NCBI RefSeq assembly: GCF_014197535.1
Contig: NZ_JACIFV010000009.1
Coordinates: 128,082 to 192,081, forward strand
From: Rhizobium aethiopicum
GTDB lineage: Bacteria > Pseudomonadota > Alphaproteobacteria > Rhizobiales > Rhizobiaceae
DNA: 64,000 bases
Direction: 5' to 3'
Made by a program: the position numbers and the translations under genes. Positions 1-9,322 of the stretch are shown one piece after another; position 1 is the stretch's first letter; each line of letters begins with the position of its first letter. The notes beneath the pieces are model-generated. The model worked only from the letters and a program-made list of their open reading frames with translations, made no database searches and was not told where the DNA came from.

Positions 1-1
1 T

Positions 2-1237
2 GCCGCCGCCCAGAACAATGCTGCCGGAGCCGGCCAGACGATCCGCGTCGATCTCGATCGCGTCGACCGCCTCATCAACCTCGTCGGCGAATTGGTCATC
101 AACCAGGCGATGCTGTCGCAGAGCGTCATCGAGAACGACACGACCGGCACCTCATCGATCAACATGGGTCTCGAGGAGCTTCAGCAGCTCACGCGCGAGA
201 TCCAGGACTCGGTCATGGCGATCCGCGCGCAGCCGGTCAAGCCGGTCTTCCAGCGCATGTCGCGTATCGTCCGCGAAATCGCCGATATGACCGGCAAATC
301 GATCCGCCTCATTACCGAAGGTGAAAATACCGAAGTCGACAAGACGGTTATCGATAAGCTAGCCGAGCCGCTGACCCACATGATCCGTAATGCCGTCGAC
401 CACGGCATCGAAACCCCGGAAAAGCGCGCAGCCGCCGGTAAGAACACCGAAGGCACGGTTCGCCTCACCGCCAAGCACCGGTCGGGCCGCATCCTGATCG
501 AGCTTGCCGACGACGGCGCCGGCATCAACCGTGAGAAGGTCCGCCAGAAAGCGATCGACAACGATCTAATCCCGGCCGATGCCAACCTGTCGGATGAGGA
601 AATCGATAACCTGATCTTCCTTCCGGGCTTCTCGACGGCCGACAAGATCTCCGACATATCGGGCCGCGGCGTCGGCATGGACGTCGTCAAGCGCTCGATC
701 CAGGCGCTCGGCGGCCGCATCAACATCACCTCCAAGCCGGGCCACGGCTCAGTCTTCACCATGAGCCTGCCGCTGACGCTCGCCGTTCTCGACGGCATGG
801 TGGTCACCGTCGCCGGCCAGACGCTGGTCGTGCCGCTGACCGCGATCGTCGAAACCCTGCAGCCGGAAGCTGCCGCGATCCACTCCTTCGGCGCGAACCA
901 CCGGCTGATCTCGATCCGCAACTCGTTCTGCCCGCTGGTCGATGTCGGCCGCATCCTGAACTTCCGCGCGACCCAGGCCAACCCTGTCGAAGGTGTGGCG
1001 CTCCTGGTGGAATCCGAAGGCGGCGGCCAGCGCGCCCTGATGGTCGATGCCATCCAGGGTCAGCGCCAGGTGGTCATCAAGAGCCTGGAAGCCAACTACA
1101 CCCATGTGCCCGGCATCGCTGCCGCCACCATCCTCGGCGACGGCCGCGTGGCTCTCATCCTCGATGTCGACGCGGTGGTCGGCGCCTCGCGCGGCCACTC
1201 GCTCAAAGCGGAAATGTCGTTAGCAGCGGTAGGGTAA
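2..1237 (+). CDS. cheA: Chemotaxis histidine kinase CheA, 3'-terminal part
   Basis: The reading frame is open from base 2, so the N-terminal phosphotransfer (P1) and CheY/CheB-binding (P2) parts lie outside the window. What remains starts in the P3 dimerisation helices (IRVDLDRVDRLINLVGELVI). The P4 ATP-binding domain follows with an N box (MIRNAVDHGIETP), G1 box (DDGAGIN), F box (LPGFSTA), G2 box (GRGVGMDVV) and a GHGSVF segment. The last ~150 residues are the CheW-like P5 domain. CheA autophosphorylates under receptor control and passes phosphate to CheY and CheB. It is followed after 3 bases by cheW in one operon. The assignment is firm; only completeness is limited. Confidence 0.97.
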   Translation, partial: AAAQNNAAGAGQTIRVDLDRVDRLINLVGELVINQAMLSQSVIENDTTGTSSINMGLEELQQLTREIQDSVMAIRAQPVKPVFQRMSRIVREIADMTGKSIRLITEGENTEVDKTVIDKLAEPLTHMIRNAVDHGIETPEKRAAAGKNTEGTVRLTAKHRSGRILIELADDGAGINREKVRQKAIDNDLIPADANLSDEEIDNLIFLPGFSTADKISDISGRGVGMDVVKRSIQALGGRINITSKPGHGSVFTMSLPLTLAVLDGMVVTVAGQTLVVPLTAIVETLQPEAAAIHSFGANHRLISIRNSFCPLVDVGRILNFRATQANPVEGVALLVESEGGGQRALMVDAIQGQRQVVIKSLEANYTHVPGIAAATILGDGRVALILDVDAVVGASRGHSLKAEMSLAAVG

Positions 1238-1240
1238 GGA

Positions 1241-1708
1241 ATGTCGTACGCTGTAAAAAGTCTGAACCAGGGGGATCGCGAGTTGATCGCGTTCCGCATC
1301 GGAGATCAGGAATTCTGCGTGAACATCATGTCGGTTCGCGAAATCCGGGGCTGGACCCCCGCGACCGCGATGCCGCACTCGCCTGCCTATATGCTGGGGG
1401 TCATCAACCTGCGCGGCGCGGTGCTGCCGATCATCGATCTTGCCGCTCGACTCAGCATGAAGCCCGCCGATCCCACAGCCCGTCATGTCATCATCGTCGC
1501 CCAGGTCCGCCGCAAGGTCGTCGGCCTCCTGGTCGACGCCGTCTCCGACATTCTGACCGTCACCGACGAGATCATTCAGCCGACGCCCGAAATCTCTTCC
1601 GACCTCGAGCGCCAATTTGCCCGAGGCATTCTCGCCATCGACAAGCGCATGATCTGCCTGATCGAACTTGAAGCCCTCTTTTCCGAGACCGAAAGCGAAG
1701 CCGCATGA
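1241..1708 (+). CDS. cheW: Chemotaxis coupling protein CheW
   Basis: 155 residues, the normal length for CheW, forming one CheW/SH3-like domain. Typical stretches are [18 protein letters not shown] near residue 20 and [13 protein letters not shown] near residue 60, followed by [22 protein letters not shown]. It is a cytoplasmic scaffold linking CheA to methyl-accepting receptors. It begins 3 bases after the cheA stop, and its own stop overlaps the cheR start (ATGA). This tight spacing implies translational coupling within the che operon. Confidence 0.97.
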   Translation: MSYAVKSLNQGDRELIAFRIGDQEFCVNIMSVREIRGWTPATAMPHSPAYMLGVINLRGAVLPIIDLAARLSMKPADPTARHVIIVAQVRRKVVGLLVDAVSDILTVTDEIIQPTPEISSDLERQFARGILAIDKRMICLIELEALFSETESEAA

Positions 1709-2613
1709 GTGCAATGGGTGCAAAAGATCAGAGGCAGGGAGCCGATGAGGTGCTGGCGAGCGGAGAATATCCGCTGACGCGCCGCGACCTTACGGAAATT
1801 GCAGCCATGATCTACTCGGATGCCGGCATCTTCTTGAACGAGACGAAGGCCTCGCTCGTCTATTCGCGTCTGTCCAAGCATATCCGCAATCTTGGTCTGT
1901 CGGGTTTCCGCGAATATTGCGAACTCGTCGCCTCACCGGCCGGTGCCGCGGCGCGCCGCGAAATGCTCTCGCATCTGACGACCAATTTCACCCGCTTCTT
2001 CCGCGAAAACCATCATTTCGAGCATCTGCGCGACCATGTTCTGCCGGAGCTTTTGCAGCGGGCGAGATCGGGCGGCAGGGTGCGCATCTGGTCGGCCGCT
2101 TCCTCCGACGGGCAGGAACCCTATTCGATCGCGCTGACCGTGCTGTCGCTGATGCCGAATGTCGCCGATTACGACTTCAAGATCCTGGCGACCGACATCG
2201 ACCCGAAAATCCTCGCCATCGCCCGGGCCGGCGCTTACGACGAGAGCGCGCTCGAAACCGTCTCGCCCGCCATGCGCAAGCAATGGTTCAGCGAAGTCGA
2301 GGTGCAGGGCCGGCGCAAGTTCCAGGTCGACGACCGCGTCAAGCGGCTGATCACCTACAACGAGCTGAATCTGATGGCGCAATGGCCGTTCAAGGGCAAG
2401 TTCGACGTCATCTTCTGCCGCAACGTCGTCATCTATTTCGACGAGCCGACGCAGATGAAGATCTGGCAGCGTTTCGCCGGCCTCCTGCCGGAAGGCGGCC
2501 ATCTCTATATCGGCCATTCCGAGCGCGTCTCCGGTGAGGCGAAGCACGTCTTCGACAATATCGGCATCACGACCTATCGCTACACGACCAAGGGTCTCGG
2601 GAGGAAGGCATGA
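1705..2613 (+). CDS. cheR: Chemoreceptor glutamate methyltransferase CheR
   Basis: 302 residues. It has an N-terminal all-alpha CheR domain ending in [17 protein letters not shown]. The SAM-dependent methyltransferase domain follows, with the SAM-binding segment [18 protein letters not shown] and a C-terminal [11 protein letters not shown] motif typical of CheR. It methylates glutamates on chemoreceptors with S-adenosylmethionine for adaptation. The ATG at 1705 overlaps the cheW stop by four bases. A second in-frame ATG lies at 1714, but the first gives the tightest coupling. No pentapeptide-binding peculiarity can be judged from the sequence alone. Confidence 0.96.
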   Translation: MSAMGAKDQRQGADEVLASGEYPLTRRDLTEIAAMIYSDAGIFLNETKASLVYSRLSKHIRNLGLSGFREYCELVASPAGAAARREMLSHLTTNFTRFFRENHHFEHLRDHVLPELLQRARSGGRVRIWSAASSDGQEPYSIALTVLSLMPNVADYDFKILATDIDPKILAIARAGAYDESALETVSPAMRKQWFSEVEVQGRRKFQVDDRVKRLITYNELNLMAQWPFKGKFDVIFCRNVVIYFDEPTQMKIWQRFAGLLPEGGHLYIGHSERVSGEAKHVFDNIGITTYRYTTKGLGRKA

Positions 2614-3653
2614 GCGCTCCGGCAAGAGTTCTCGTTGTTGACGACTCGCCGACCATGCGGGGTCTGATTACCGCAGTACTGAGCTCCGACCCGGAAGTCA
2701 GCGTCATCGGCCAGGCCGGCGACGCACTGGAAGCGCGCGAGGCGATCAAGCGGCTGAATCCCGACGTCGTGACGCTCGATATCGAGATGCCGAATATGAA
2801 CGGCCTCGATTTTCTCGAAAAGATCATGACGCTGCGGCCGATGCCGGTGATCATGGTCTCGACGATGACACATCGCGGCGCCGAAGCGACGCTCGCGGCG
2901 CTGGAGATCGGCGCCTTCGATTGCGTCGGCAAGCCGGGTCCCGGCGAACCCCGGCCGTTCGGCGATCTCGCCGAGAAGGTCAAGGCGGCCGCGCGCACGC
3001 AGCGTCAGTTCTCCCAACCGGCCGCCGCCGTCGCGCCCCCGCCCTCCGTCGCCGATTTCCGCGTCGGCCGCAAGATCGTCGCGATCGGTTCGTCGACCGG
3101 CGGCGTCGAGGCGCTGATCGCCGTATTACAGAAATTCCCGGCAAATTGCCCGCCGACCGTCATCACTCAGCATATGCCGCCGACCTTCACCAAGAGTTTC
3201 GCCGAACGGCTGAACCGTCTCTGCGCGCCGGTGGTGCAGGAAGCGACCGATGGCGCCCGTCTCGAGATCGGCAAGATCTACCTGGCGCCGGGCGGCGAAC
3301 GTCATCTCCAGGTCAGCGGCGGCTCCGCGCCGTGCTGCCGTCTCGTCGACCGGGCGCCCGTCAACGGTCACCGCCCGTCTGTGGACGTGCTCTTTGATTC
3401 GGTCGCGGAACTCGCAGGCCGCAACGCCGTCGGCGTGATTCTGACCGGGATGGGCCGCGATGGCGCCGCCGGATTGTTGAAAATGCGCCACGCGGGCGCC
3501 AGAACGCTCGGCCAGAACGAAAAAACCTGCGTCGTTTACGGAATGCCAAGGGTTGCTCACGAACTTGGCGCCGTCGAGCAGCAGCTGCCACTGACTGCCA
3601 TCGGTGAAGAAATATTGAAATTGACAGCCGCCCGAAAGGAAGGGACCGAATAA
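2610..3653 (+). CDS. cheB: Protein-glutamate methylesterase/response regulator CheB
   Basis: 347 residues, full length. The receiver domain spans about 1-120 with acidic pocket D11/D12 and phospho-acceptor D57 ([11 protein letters not shown]). A proline/alanine-rich linker (around 130-148) leads to the methylesterase domain. Its active-site signatures are IGSSTGG (Ser), ITQHMPP (His) and LTGMGRDGA (Asp). CheA-phosphorylated CheB demethylates, and may deamidate, receptors and so opposes CheR. The start overlaps the cheR stop by ATGA and cheY2 begins directly after the stop, so this is one continuous operon. Confidence 0.97.
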   Translation: MSAPARVLVVDDSPTMRGLITAVLSSDPEVSVIGQAGDALEAREAIKRLNPDVVTLDIEMPNMNGLDFLEKIMTLRPMPVIMVSTMTHRGAEATLAALEIGAFDCVGKPGPGEPRPFGDLAEKVKAAARTQRQFSQPAAAVAPPPSVADFRVGRKIVAIGSSTGGVEALIAVLQKFPANCPPTVITQHMPPTFTKSFAERLNRLCAPVVQEATDGARLEIGKIYLAPGGERHLQVSGGSAPCCRLVDRAPVNGHRPSVDVLFDSVAELAGRNAVGVILTGMGRDGAAGLLKMRHAGARTLGQNEKTCVVYGMPRVAHELGAVEQQLPLTAIGEEILKLTAARKEGTE

Positions 3654-4043
3654 ATGTCGATCGCGGAGAAAATCAAAGTTCTGATCGTCGATGATCAGGT
3701 AACGAGCCGGTTGCTGCTCAGCGACGCGCTGACCCAGCTCGGTTTCAAGCAGATCACATCCGCAGGCGACGGCGAGCAGGGCATGAAGATCATGACCGAG
3801 CAGCCGCACCACCTGGTGATCTCCGATTTCAACATGCCGAAGATGGATGGCATCGGCTTCCTTCAGGCCGTGCGCACCAACCCGAACACCAAGAAGGCGG
3901 CCTTTATCATCCTCACCGCCCAGGGCGATCGCGCGCTGGTGCAGAAGGCGGCTCAGCTCGGCGCCAACAACGTGCTCGCCAAGCCGTTTACGATCGAGAA
4001 GATGAAAGCGGCCATTGAAGCCGTGTTTGGAGCTTTGAAATGA
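3654..4043 (+). CDS. cheY2: Chemotaxis response regulator CheY2
   Basis: 129-residue single receiver domain with D13/D14, phospho-acceptor D58 ([10 protein letters not shown]), the threonine in ILTAQG and the conserved lysine in LAKPF. It has no output domain, so it acts by protein binding. In rhizobia the CheY encoded between cheB and cheD is CheY2, the main motor-binding form that slows the unidirectional motor, while CheY1 acts as a phosphate sink. Calling it CheY2 rests on this position; cheY1 would lie upstream of the window. The ATG follows the cheB stop with no gap. Confidence 0.95.
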   Translation: MSIAEKIKVLIVDDQVTSRLLLSDALTQLGFKQITSAGDGEQGMKIMTEQPHHLVISDFNMPKMDGIGFLQAVRTNPNTKKAAFIILTAQGDRALVQKAAQLGANNVLAKPFTIEKMKAAIEAVFGALK

Positions 4044-4594
4044 TCACTGAGGGGGCAGCCCGCCGCGTGCACATCATTCAAGGCGAGTACAAGGTTCTGA
4101 GCGATCCGAATGCGGTCCTCTCGACCATTCTCGGCTCGTGCGTGGCTGCGTGCCTCAGAGATCCCGTCGCCGGTGTTGGCGGCATGAACCATTTTCTACT
4201 ACCCGGTTCGGCGACGTCGCCGACATCAGGCGGCGATGCCACACGCTACGGTGTGCATCTGATGGAACTGCTGATCAACGGTCTCCTGAAGCAGGGCGCC
4301 CGGCGCGACCGGCTGGAGGCAAAGATCTTCGGCGGCGCAAAGACGATCTCGACTTTTTCCAACGTCGGCGAGCAGAATGCGACCTTCGCCATGCAGTTCC
4401 TGAGGGATGAAGGCATTCCGGTGGTCGGCTCCTCCACAGGCGGAGAGCATGGGCGCAAGCTCGAATATTGGCCGGTCTCCGGTCGGGCCCGGCAATACCC
4501 TTTGACCGGCGCCGAAACGCAGAGAACCGTAGCTCTCGAGCAGCGTCCCGCCGCTCCGCAGAAGCCCGCCGAAACCAGCATCGAATTTTTTTGA
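4040..4594 (+). CDS. cheD: Chemoreceptor glutamine deamidase CheD
   Basis: 184 residues, a normal CheD length. The catalytic cysteine sits in [11 protein letters not shown] (C34) and the partner histidine in GGMNHFLLP (H51). The rest fits the family, for example [19 protein letters not shown]. CheD deamidates receptor glutamines and in some bacteria interacts with CheY-type phosphatases. The ATG overlaps the cheY2 stop by four bases. A short polar tail after residue ~155 is outside the conserved core. Confidence 0.94.
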   Translation: MITEGAARRVHIIQGEYKVLSDPNAVLSTILGSCVAACLRDPVAGVGGMNHFLLPGSATSPTSGGDATRYGVHLMELLINGLLKQGARRDRLEAKIFGGAKTISTFSNVGEQNATFAMQFLRDEGIPVVGSSTGGEHGRKLEYWPVSGRARQYPLTGAETQRTVALEQRPAAPQKPAETSIEFF

Positions 4595-4610
4595 TGGCGA
4601 GGATTTTGAT

Positions 4611-5000
4611 ATGACATTTACTCCGGTGATGGAGCCGCCCGCGCCTGTCGAAGCGCTGAGCGACATCCTGATGCGCATCGTTTCGGAACTCCACGATGTC
4701 GCTTACCTGATCGAGCGCATCGAGCCGCAGCTCCTCGACCTCGGTGGCGCTGAAATTCTGAATTCGCCGGACGCCATGAAGGTCATGCAGGGCATCGATC
4801 TGGCCGTGCAGAAGTCACGCGGTCTTGCCGAATTCATCGACACCATCACCGGCGAAATCCCGCTCGGCTGGACGGTCGACGTCGCGACCGCGCTCAGCCT
4901 CGTCAAGCTGGCGGAGATGCAGAAGGCGCTGGGCGGCTCCACCCGCCACGGTCATTCGCAGCCGCTGAGCAAGGCCGCCGGCGACTTCGACTTCTTCTGA
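4611..5000 (+). CDS. cheT: CheT, small chemotaxis protein with CheZ-like DxxxQ motif
   Basis: 129 residues, predicted all-helical with no signal peptide. It occupies the place of the S. meliloti cheT gene, between cheD and fliF. The sequence contains DLAVQ at residues 63-67, matching the DxxxQ motif that CheZ-type phosphatases use to dephosphorylate CheY. It ends in a hydrophobic DFDFF tail, resembling the CheY-binding tail of CheZ in character. From what I recall of S. meliloti, CheT contributes to signal termination and interacts with CheR. Phosphatase activity here is inference. It closes the che operon. Confidence 0.8.
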   Translation: MTFTPVMEPPAPVEALSDILMRIVSELHDVAYLIERIEPQLLDLGGAEILNSPDAMKVMQGIDLAVQKSRGLAEFIDTITGEIPLGWTVDVATALSLVKLAEMQKALGGSTRHGHSQPLSKAAGDFDFF

Positions 5001-5005
5001 AGCAC

Positions 5006-5027
5006 GCGGCTTTTCAACGCCGCTTTT
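5006..5027 (+). terminator. Possible weak terminator after cheT
   Basis: GCGGC (5006-5010) and GCCGC (5019-5023) can form a 5-bp stem followed by TTTT, six bases after the cheT stop. The stem is short, so this is a weak candidate for the end of the che transcript before the separately signalled fliF. Confidence 0.35.
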
Positions 5028-5113
5028 CGCGCCCCAGGTCCTTTTCACGCACGTCGTTCTCGCAAAATCGCTGCGCGACATGCTTCGGCCTTCGCTGTCG
5101 CGCGCTCCTCACG

Positions 5114-5144
5114 AAACGCTCGCACAAGTTTCGCCGATTATTCG
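5114..5144 (+). promoter_or_regulatory. Candidate shared flagellar promoter/activator motif before fliF
   Basis: AACGCTCGCACAAG (5115-5128), ten free bases, then TATTCG. It matches the motif CANCYTCRCGCAAG-N10-TA also seen before motA, flgF, flgB, the fliH-like gene, flgE and flhA. It lies about 53 bases before the fliF start. Whether it is bound by RNA polymerase alone or by Rem is unknown. Confidence 0.55.
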
Positions 5145-5196
5145 TCGGATGAGGCAATAAGCCTGCTTTGTCTTTGACGGATCGTGCGAGAACAGA

Positions 5197-6882
5197 ATGA
5201 ATCTGTTAAATCAATTAGTTCAGATTTTTAAGAACTTTGGCGCCCTGGGCCGGACACGCCTGATGATTCTGGGAGGCGTCGGCGCCGTTTCCATCGCAAT
5301 CATCCTTGCGGCTGCCCTTTTCGTCAACAAACCGGCCCAAGAAACGCTCTATGTCGGTCTCGACGCTCCCGATCTCAACCAGATCAGCATGGCGCTTGCC
5401 GAAGCCAACATCAATTTCCAGGTCGGCACGGACGGCGCCAGCATCACAGTTCCGGCTGGCATGACCGGCAAGGCCCGCCTGATGCTTGCCGAGCGCGGCC
5501 TGCCGAACAGCGCCAATGCCGGCTATGAACTCTTCGACAATGTCGGTTCCCTCGGCCTGACCTCCTTCATGCAGGAGGTGACGCGGGTTCGAGCGCTGGA
5601 AGGCGAAATCGCACGCACCATCCAGTCGATCTCGGGCATAACGGCCGCGCGCGTCCATATCGTCATGCCCGAGGTCGGAAACTTCCGGAAGGCGGAGCAG
5701 AAACCGACCGCCTCCGTGATGATTCGCGCCAGCGCCGCCACCGGGCGCGGCGCCGCGACCTCGATCCGTCACCTCGTCGCCTCGGCCGTGCCGGGGCTTG
5801 ATGTCGATGACGTCACGATTCTTGATTCAGCCGGCCAGCTTCTCGCGTCCGGCGACGAAGCGAGCAACAGCTCGCTGAACCGCTCGCTCAACATCGTCCA
5901 GAATGTTCAGCAGGAAGTCGAATCCAACATCGACAAGGCGCTGGCGCCTTTCCTTGGCATGGATAACTTCCGCTCCAGCGTCACCGCCGACCTCAACACC
6001 GATGCTCAACAGATCCAGGAGACGGTTTACGATCCCGAATCCAAGGTCGAACGTTCGGTTCGTTCGACGAAGGAAGCTCAGCAGTCGCAGCAGAGGCAGT
6101 CCGACAACGCGACGACGGTCGAACAGAACATTCCCCAGGCGGCTCCTGATGCCGGCGGCTCCGGCGGCCCGGAATCACAGGACAAGTCGGATAAGCGCGA
6201 AGAGCAGACAAACTACGAAATCAACAGCAAGACGACGGCGACGACCCGCAACAGCTATCAGGTCGAGAAGCTTTCGATCGCCGTCGTGGTCAACAAGGGC
6301 CGCATCGCCAAGATGGTCGGCGAGCCCGCCGACCAGGCCAAGATCGACGCCTATCTCGCCGAAATGCAGAAGATCGTCGCATCGGCGGCCGGCATCGACG
6401 CCAAGCGCGGCGACGTCGTCACCGTCACGGCGATGGACTTCCTCGAGAACCAGCTGCTGGAAGACGCCACCGGCGGTGTCCGCGTCATGGATATGCTGAG
6501 CCGCAACCTTGCCGGCATCATCAACTCGCTCGCCTTCGTCGCGGTCGCCTTCGTGGTGGTCTGGATGGGTCTGCGGCCGCTGGTACGCAGCGTCAGCGGC
6601 AACGGCGCGGTTCTCGGCGACGCCACGCCGGAAGCGGCCGGTCTCGAACTTCCGGACTTCGCACCGGCGGCCGGCGCCCCTGGAGGCGCTCTCATGGACG
6701 GCTTCGGCTCCGATTTCGGCTTCGACAGCACCGAGGATCTGCTCAGCCTCGGCGACGACGACGGCAACTTCAACCGCCGCGTCAGGGAGGGCCCGGAACG
6801 CAAGCTTGCCCGCATGGTGGAAATCAACGAGGAGCGCGCCGCCAAAATCCTTAGAAAATGGGCGATCGACGACGCAGCATAA
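5197..6882 (+). CDS. fliF: Flagellar M-ring protein FliF
   Basis: 561 residues, the usual length. It has an N-terminal transmembrane segment (about 23-44, MILGGVGAVSIAIILAAALF) and a large periplasmic YscJ/FliF region including LAERGLPNSANAGYELFD and RARVHI-type segments (TAARVHIVMP). A second membrane segment (about 440-459) precedes a ~100-residue cytoplasmic tail. The tail ends in RMVEINEERAAKILRKWAIDD, the FliG-binding end. FliF forms the MS ring around the export gate. It stands alone between the che operon and visN, with its own promoter motif upstream and a clear terminator downstream. Confidence 0.97.
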   Translation: MNLLNQLVQIFKNFGALGRTRLMILGGVGAVSIAIILAAALFVNKPAQETLYVGLDAPDLNQISMALAEANINFQVGTDGASITVPAGMTGKARLMLAERGLPNSANAGYELFDNVGSLGLTSFMQEVTRVRALEGEIARTIQSISGITAARVHIVMPEVGNFRKAEQKPTASVMIRASAATGRGAATSIRHLVASAVPGLDVDDVTILDSAGQLLASGDEASNSSLNRSLNIVQNVQQEVESNIDKALAPFLGMDNFRSSVTADLNTDAQQIQETVYDPESKVERSVRSTKEAQQSQQRQSDNATTVEQNIPQAAPDAGGSGGPESQDKSDKREEQTNYEINSKTTATTRNSYQVEKLSIAVVVNKGRIAKMVGEPADQAKIDAYLAEMQKIVASAAGIDAKRGDVVTVTAMDFLENQLLEDATGGVRVMDMLSRNLAGIINSLAFVAVAFVVVWMGLRPLVRSVSGNGAVLGDATPEAAGLELPDFAPAAGAPGGALMDGFGSDFGFDSTEDLLSLGDDDGNFNRRVREGPERKLARMVEINEERAAKILRKWAIDDAA

Positions 6883-6887
6883 GAAAG

Positions 6888-6910
6888 AGGCCGGGCAACC
6901 GGCCTTTTTT
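6888..6910 (+). terminator. Rho-independent terminator of fliF
   Basis: A perfect 7-bp stem AGGCCGG/CCGGCCT with a GCAA tetraloop, followed by TTTTTT, starts six bases after the fliF stop. Confidence 0.9.
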
Positions 6911-7327
6911 CATGTCGGTACAGGCTTTTCACTGCCGGAGCAGGATTGTTATCGGTCTCCGCAGGAGAGCCGACTGCTCATTCCCCGATTTGTATTCGGC
7001 TCCGGCTGTCGAATGGGAATAGATCCGGCCGCGTGAAGAATTTGGATAAAATTGTTGAAGATCACTCGCGTAAAACGCGAATGAAGTTGCGGTACAGCCA
7101 GAATCATCTTAGCCTTCCGAGTATTCTGAGGGGCGCAAGTCGTCCTCGAATCACGGCATGAGCGGCAGCGAAAGTAAATCCCTAGAAGTCGGAGATGGTA
7201 CTTTACATCGGCTGGCTTACCCTTAGGTGATTCGAAATGGGATTCGAGCGGGACTGAATTGAATCCTTTGCAGAAAAAGTGCAGTTGCACCCGAGTGTGA
7301 TCGCTTCTCAGCCGCAGGACGTTGCCG
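6911..7327 (+). promoter_or_regulatory. visN upstream region (417 bases, no gene)
   Basis: I see no convincing protein frame here. It should carry the promoter of visNR, the top of the flagellar cascade. Visible structure: a small inverted repeat TCGCG-TAAAA-CGCGA at 7066-7080, a direct repeat of GATTCGA around 7230-7250, and a palindrome GTGCAGTTGCAC at 7279-7290, 37 bases before the visN ATG. No -35/-10 pair can be called with confidence. Confidence 0.5.
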
Positions 7328-8074
7328 ATGGATATGAACATAGCTCTGGCGAGCAAAGGCGAGAGGCAGATGATGAGTTTCGCGAGCGCAGTGGCGCCGG
7401 CTCTGTTGCCGCGCGACGAACTGATCCAGCGCCTGCACGGGGTCGCCAACACTGGCAGGTTGCAGTCCGGCCTGCGTGCACTGACGGAATATGTCGGTGC
7501 CTCGCATTATCTTCTGGCGCGTTGTGATCTCATCCAGGAAAGCGGCCTGGATTTCATCGTTTCCTCCGACTGGCCCTTCGATCTGGTCAAGGAGGTCGCC
7601 AACGATCTCGTCAGCACCTATGCCCGCTCGACCGAGCTGGAAAAATGCATGCAGGTCTTCCAGCCGAATTTCGCGCTTCTGCCCGAAGGCGCCGATGTGC
7701 CGGAGGGTGCCAGCCGCCAGTATTGCTCACTGACCTTCAATGTCGGCCGCTCGCGGCTCGCCTTGATGTTCCTGTTCGGCGAAGGCTTCATCCTGTCGCC
7801 GGAGCGCCTGCGGGATGTGGGACTGCTTGCCGGCTACGTCGCAAGCTTCCTTCGCTGCGGGGGCGCAAAGGTCGACCGCGATTTCGAACTGACCGACCGC
7901 GAGCTGGAATGCCTGTTCTGGATCGCCGAGGGCAAGACCAGCGATGAGATCGCGATGATTCTCGGAATATCCCGCAATACCATCAACAATTACATCACCA
8001 GCGTGATGCGCAAGACGGCGACCAAGACCCGGTCGGAGGCCATTGCCTTCGCGGTCCGCAACAATCTCGTATAG
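7328..8074 (+). CDS. visN: LuxR-family flagellar master regulator VisN
   Basis: 248 residues. The N-terminal two thirds is an autoinducer-binding-like domain. The C-terminal LuxR helix-turn-helix begins at LTDRELECLFWIAEGKTSDE and continues GISRNTINNYITSVMRK. In S. meliloti VisN and VisR act as a heteromeric global activator at the top of the motility cascade, controlling rem. The ATG at 7328 has AGGAC eight bases upstream; a TTG six bases earlier (7322) is less likely. visR follows after 8 bases, so the pair is co-transcribed. Confidence 0.93.
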   Translation: MDMNIALASKGERQMMSFASAVAPALLPRDELIQRLHGVANTGRLQSGLRALTEYVGASHYLLARCDLIQESGLDFIVSSDWPFDLVKEVANDLVSTYARSTELEKCMQVFQPNFALLPEGADVPEGASRQYCSLTFNVGRSRLALMFLFGEGFILSPERLRDVGLLAGYVASFLRCGGAKVDRDFELTDRELECLFWIAEGKTSDEIAMILGISRNTINNYITSVMRKTATKTRSEAIAFAVRNNLV

Positions 8075-8082
8075 GGGAATCC

Positions 8083-8829
8083 ATGGCACATCCATCAAGC
8101 AGGGTGATGAACGGCGCCGATCCGCTGCGCATGGTGCGGGTGAACAGGATTTCCAGCCGTTCGGATCTTTATCCGCGACTGATCGCGATGCAGAAGCTCG
8201 CCGACGCTCAAGGCTTCGCGATCTACCGTGTCAGCGGCTCGGGACTGCCGGCAAAGCAGCGCCTTGTCTGTGAGCTCGAGAACTGGGGACCTTCGAATAG
8301 CGGTTTTGCCAAAGCTTTCACGGATGCCTATGGCAATATTCTTCTCGACCATATCGAAAAGTCGCTGCTGCCGCTTTCATGGGCCGGCGCACACGACCGG
8401 GCGGCCCCCGGTCCGGCGGATTTCTCGCCCTTCATGACGCGCCTGAAGGATGGAATTCTGCCTTTCTCCGGCCTTGCTTTCCCGGTGCGGCTCGGCACCC
8501 TCGGCAACGGCTTCATCCTTTTCACCGGCGATGATATCGATCCTTCAAGCGATACGATCGTCGAGCTGCACGGCCGCTGCTGCCACGTGATGATGGATCT
8601 GCTCTCGCTCGACGAACGCCGCTCGGCCGCTGCCGAAGCGCTGAGCGAACGGGAAATCGCCTGTCTCCAGCTCGCCGGCGATGGCCGCATCAGCGAAGAG
8701 ATCGCCGAAAAACTCGGCCTGTCCGTGCACACGGTCAATGCCTATCTCGGCTCGGCGACCATCAAGCTCGATTCCGTCAACCGCATCCAGGCGATCGCCA
8801 AGGCGATCCGGCTCGGATACATTAGCTAG
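8083..8829 (+). CDS. visR: LuxR-family flagellar master regulator VisR
   Basis: 248 residues with the same layout as VisN: a variable sensor-like N-terminal region and a C-terminal LuxR helix-turn-helix (LSEREIACLQLAGDGRISEE, then GLSVHTVNAYLGSA). It is the partner of VisN in the heteromeric activator, encoded 8 bases downstream in the same transcript. An AGGGGA Shine-Dalgarno sequence precedes the ATG at 8083. The similar lengths and domain order suggest the two genes arose by duplication. It converges on the minus-strand operon ending at 8877. Confidence 0.92.
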   Translation: MAHPSSRVMNGADPLRMVRVNRISSRSDLYPRLIAMQKLADAQGFAIYRVSGSGLPAKQRLVCELENWGPSNSGFAKAFTDAYGNILLDHIEKSLLPLSWAGAHDRAAPGPADFSPFMTRLKDGILPFSGLAFPVRLGTLGNGFILFTGDDIDPSSDTIVELHGRCCHVMMDLLSLDERRSAAAEALSEREIACLQLAGDGRISEEIAEKLGLSVHTVNAYLGSATIKLDSVNRIQAIAKAIRLGYIS

Positions 8830-8876
8830 AGCGCCTGCCACCTTCTTGTAAGACGGCGAAATTGCCCTGAGGCAAA

Positions 8877-9317
8877 TCAGCTGGCGAGCGCGTGCGGCGG
8901 TTTCACGCTGTAGCGGGATTGCCGAAGGCTCTTTTCCAGAAAGGCAGTGTTCTCGTCGGGATCGGAGGAGGGGTCCTCGAAGGCGATGTGGTTGATTTCG
9001 ATGCCGGCATGATTGTCGGCAAGGGTGAGCTGGGCATAGACGGTGACCCCGCGCGGCTTGATTTCCAGGTCGAGAACGACTTCCGGCTTGCCGCCCCATT
9101 CCAGCGTATAGTTTCCGCCCAGGCCGAAATTGACCGTGCCCGGATGAAAGAAAAGCTCCGCCGCCGAAGCGACGAGATCGGAAAGATTGCCGTAATACTC
9201 GAAGCGCAGCAGTGAGATAAGGTCAGAGGCATCCAGAAGGCGCAGTTCGGTGGCGACCGGGCTGATCGCGTCTGCGAGGATTTTTTCACGCTGGGCAGAG
9301 TGAGGGCATTTTTTCAT
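8877..9317 (-). CDS. Conserved hypothetical protein in the flagellar cluster
   Basis: 146 residues, no signal peptide or membrane segment, and no motif I can tie to a function. The middle (EWGGKPEVVLDLEIKPRGVT, then YAQLTLADNHAGIEINHIAF) looks like a beta-rich fold. It starts 5 bases beyond the flhB stop with only a weak ribosome site, so it is probably translated by coupling as the last gene of the motA-fliM-fliN-fliG-flhB transcript. Location suggests a flagellar role, but the function is unknown to me. Confidence 0.75.
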   Translation of the reverse strand: MKKCPHSAQREKILADAISPVATELRLLDASDLISLLRFEYYGNLSDLVASAAELFFHPGTVNFGLGGNYTLEWGGKPEVVLDLEIKPRGVTVYAQLTLADNHAGIEINHIAFEDPSSDPDENTAFLEKSLRQSRYSVKPPHALAS

Positions 9318-9322
9318 TCGGC

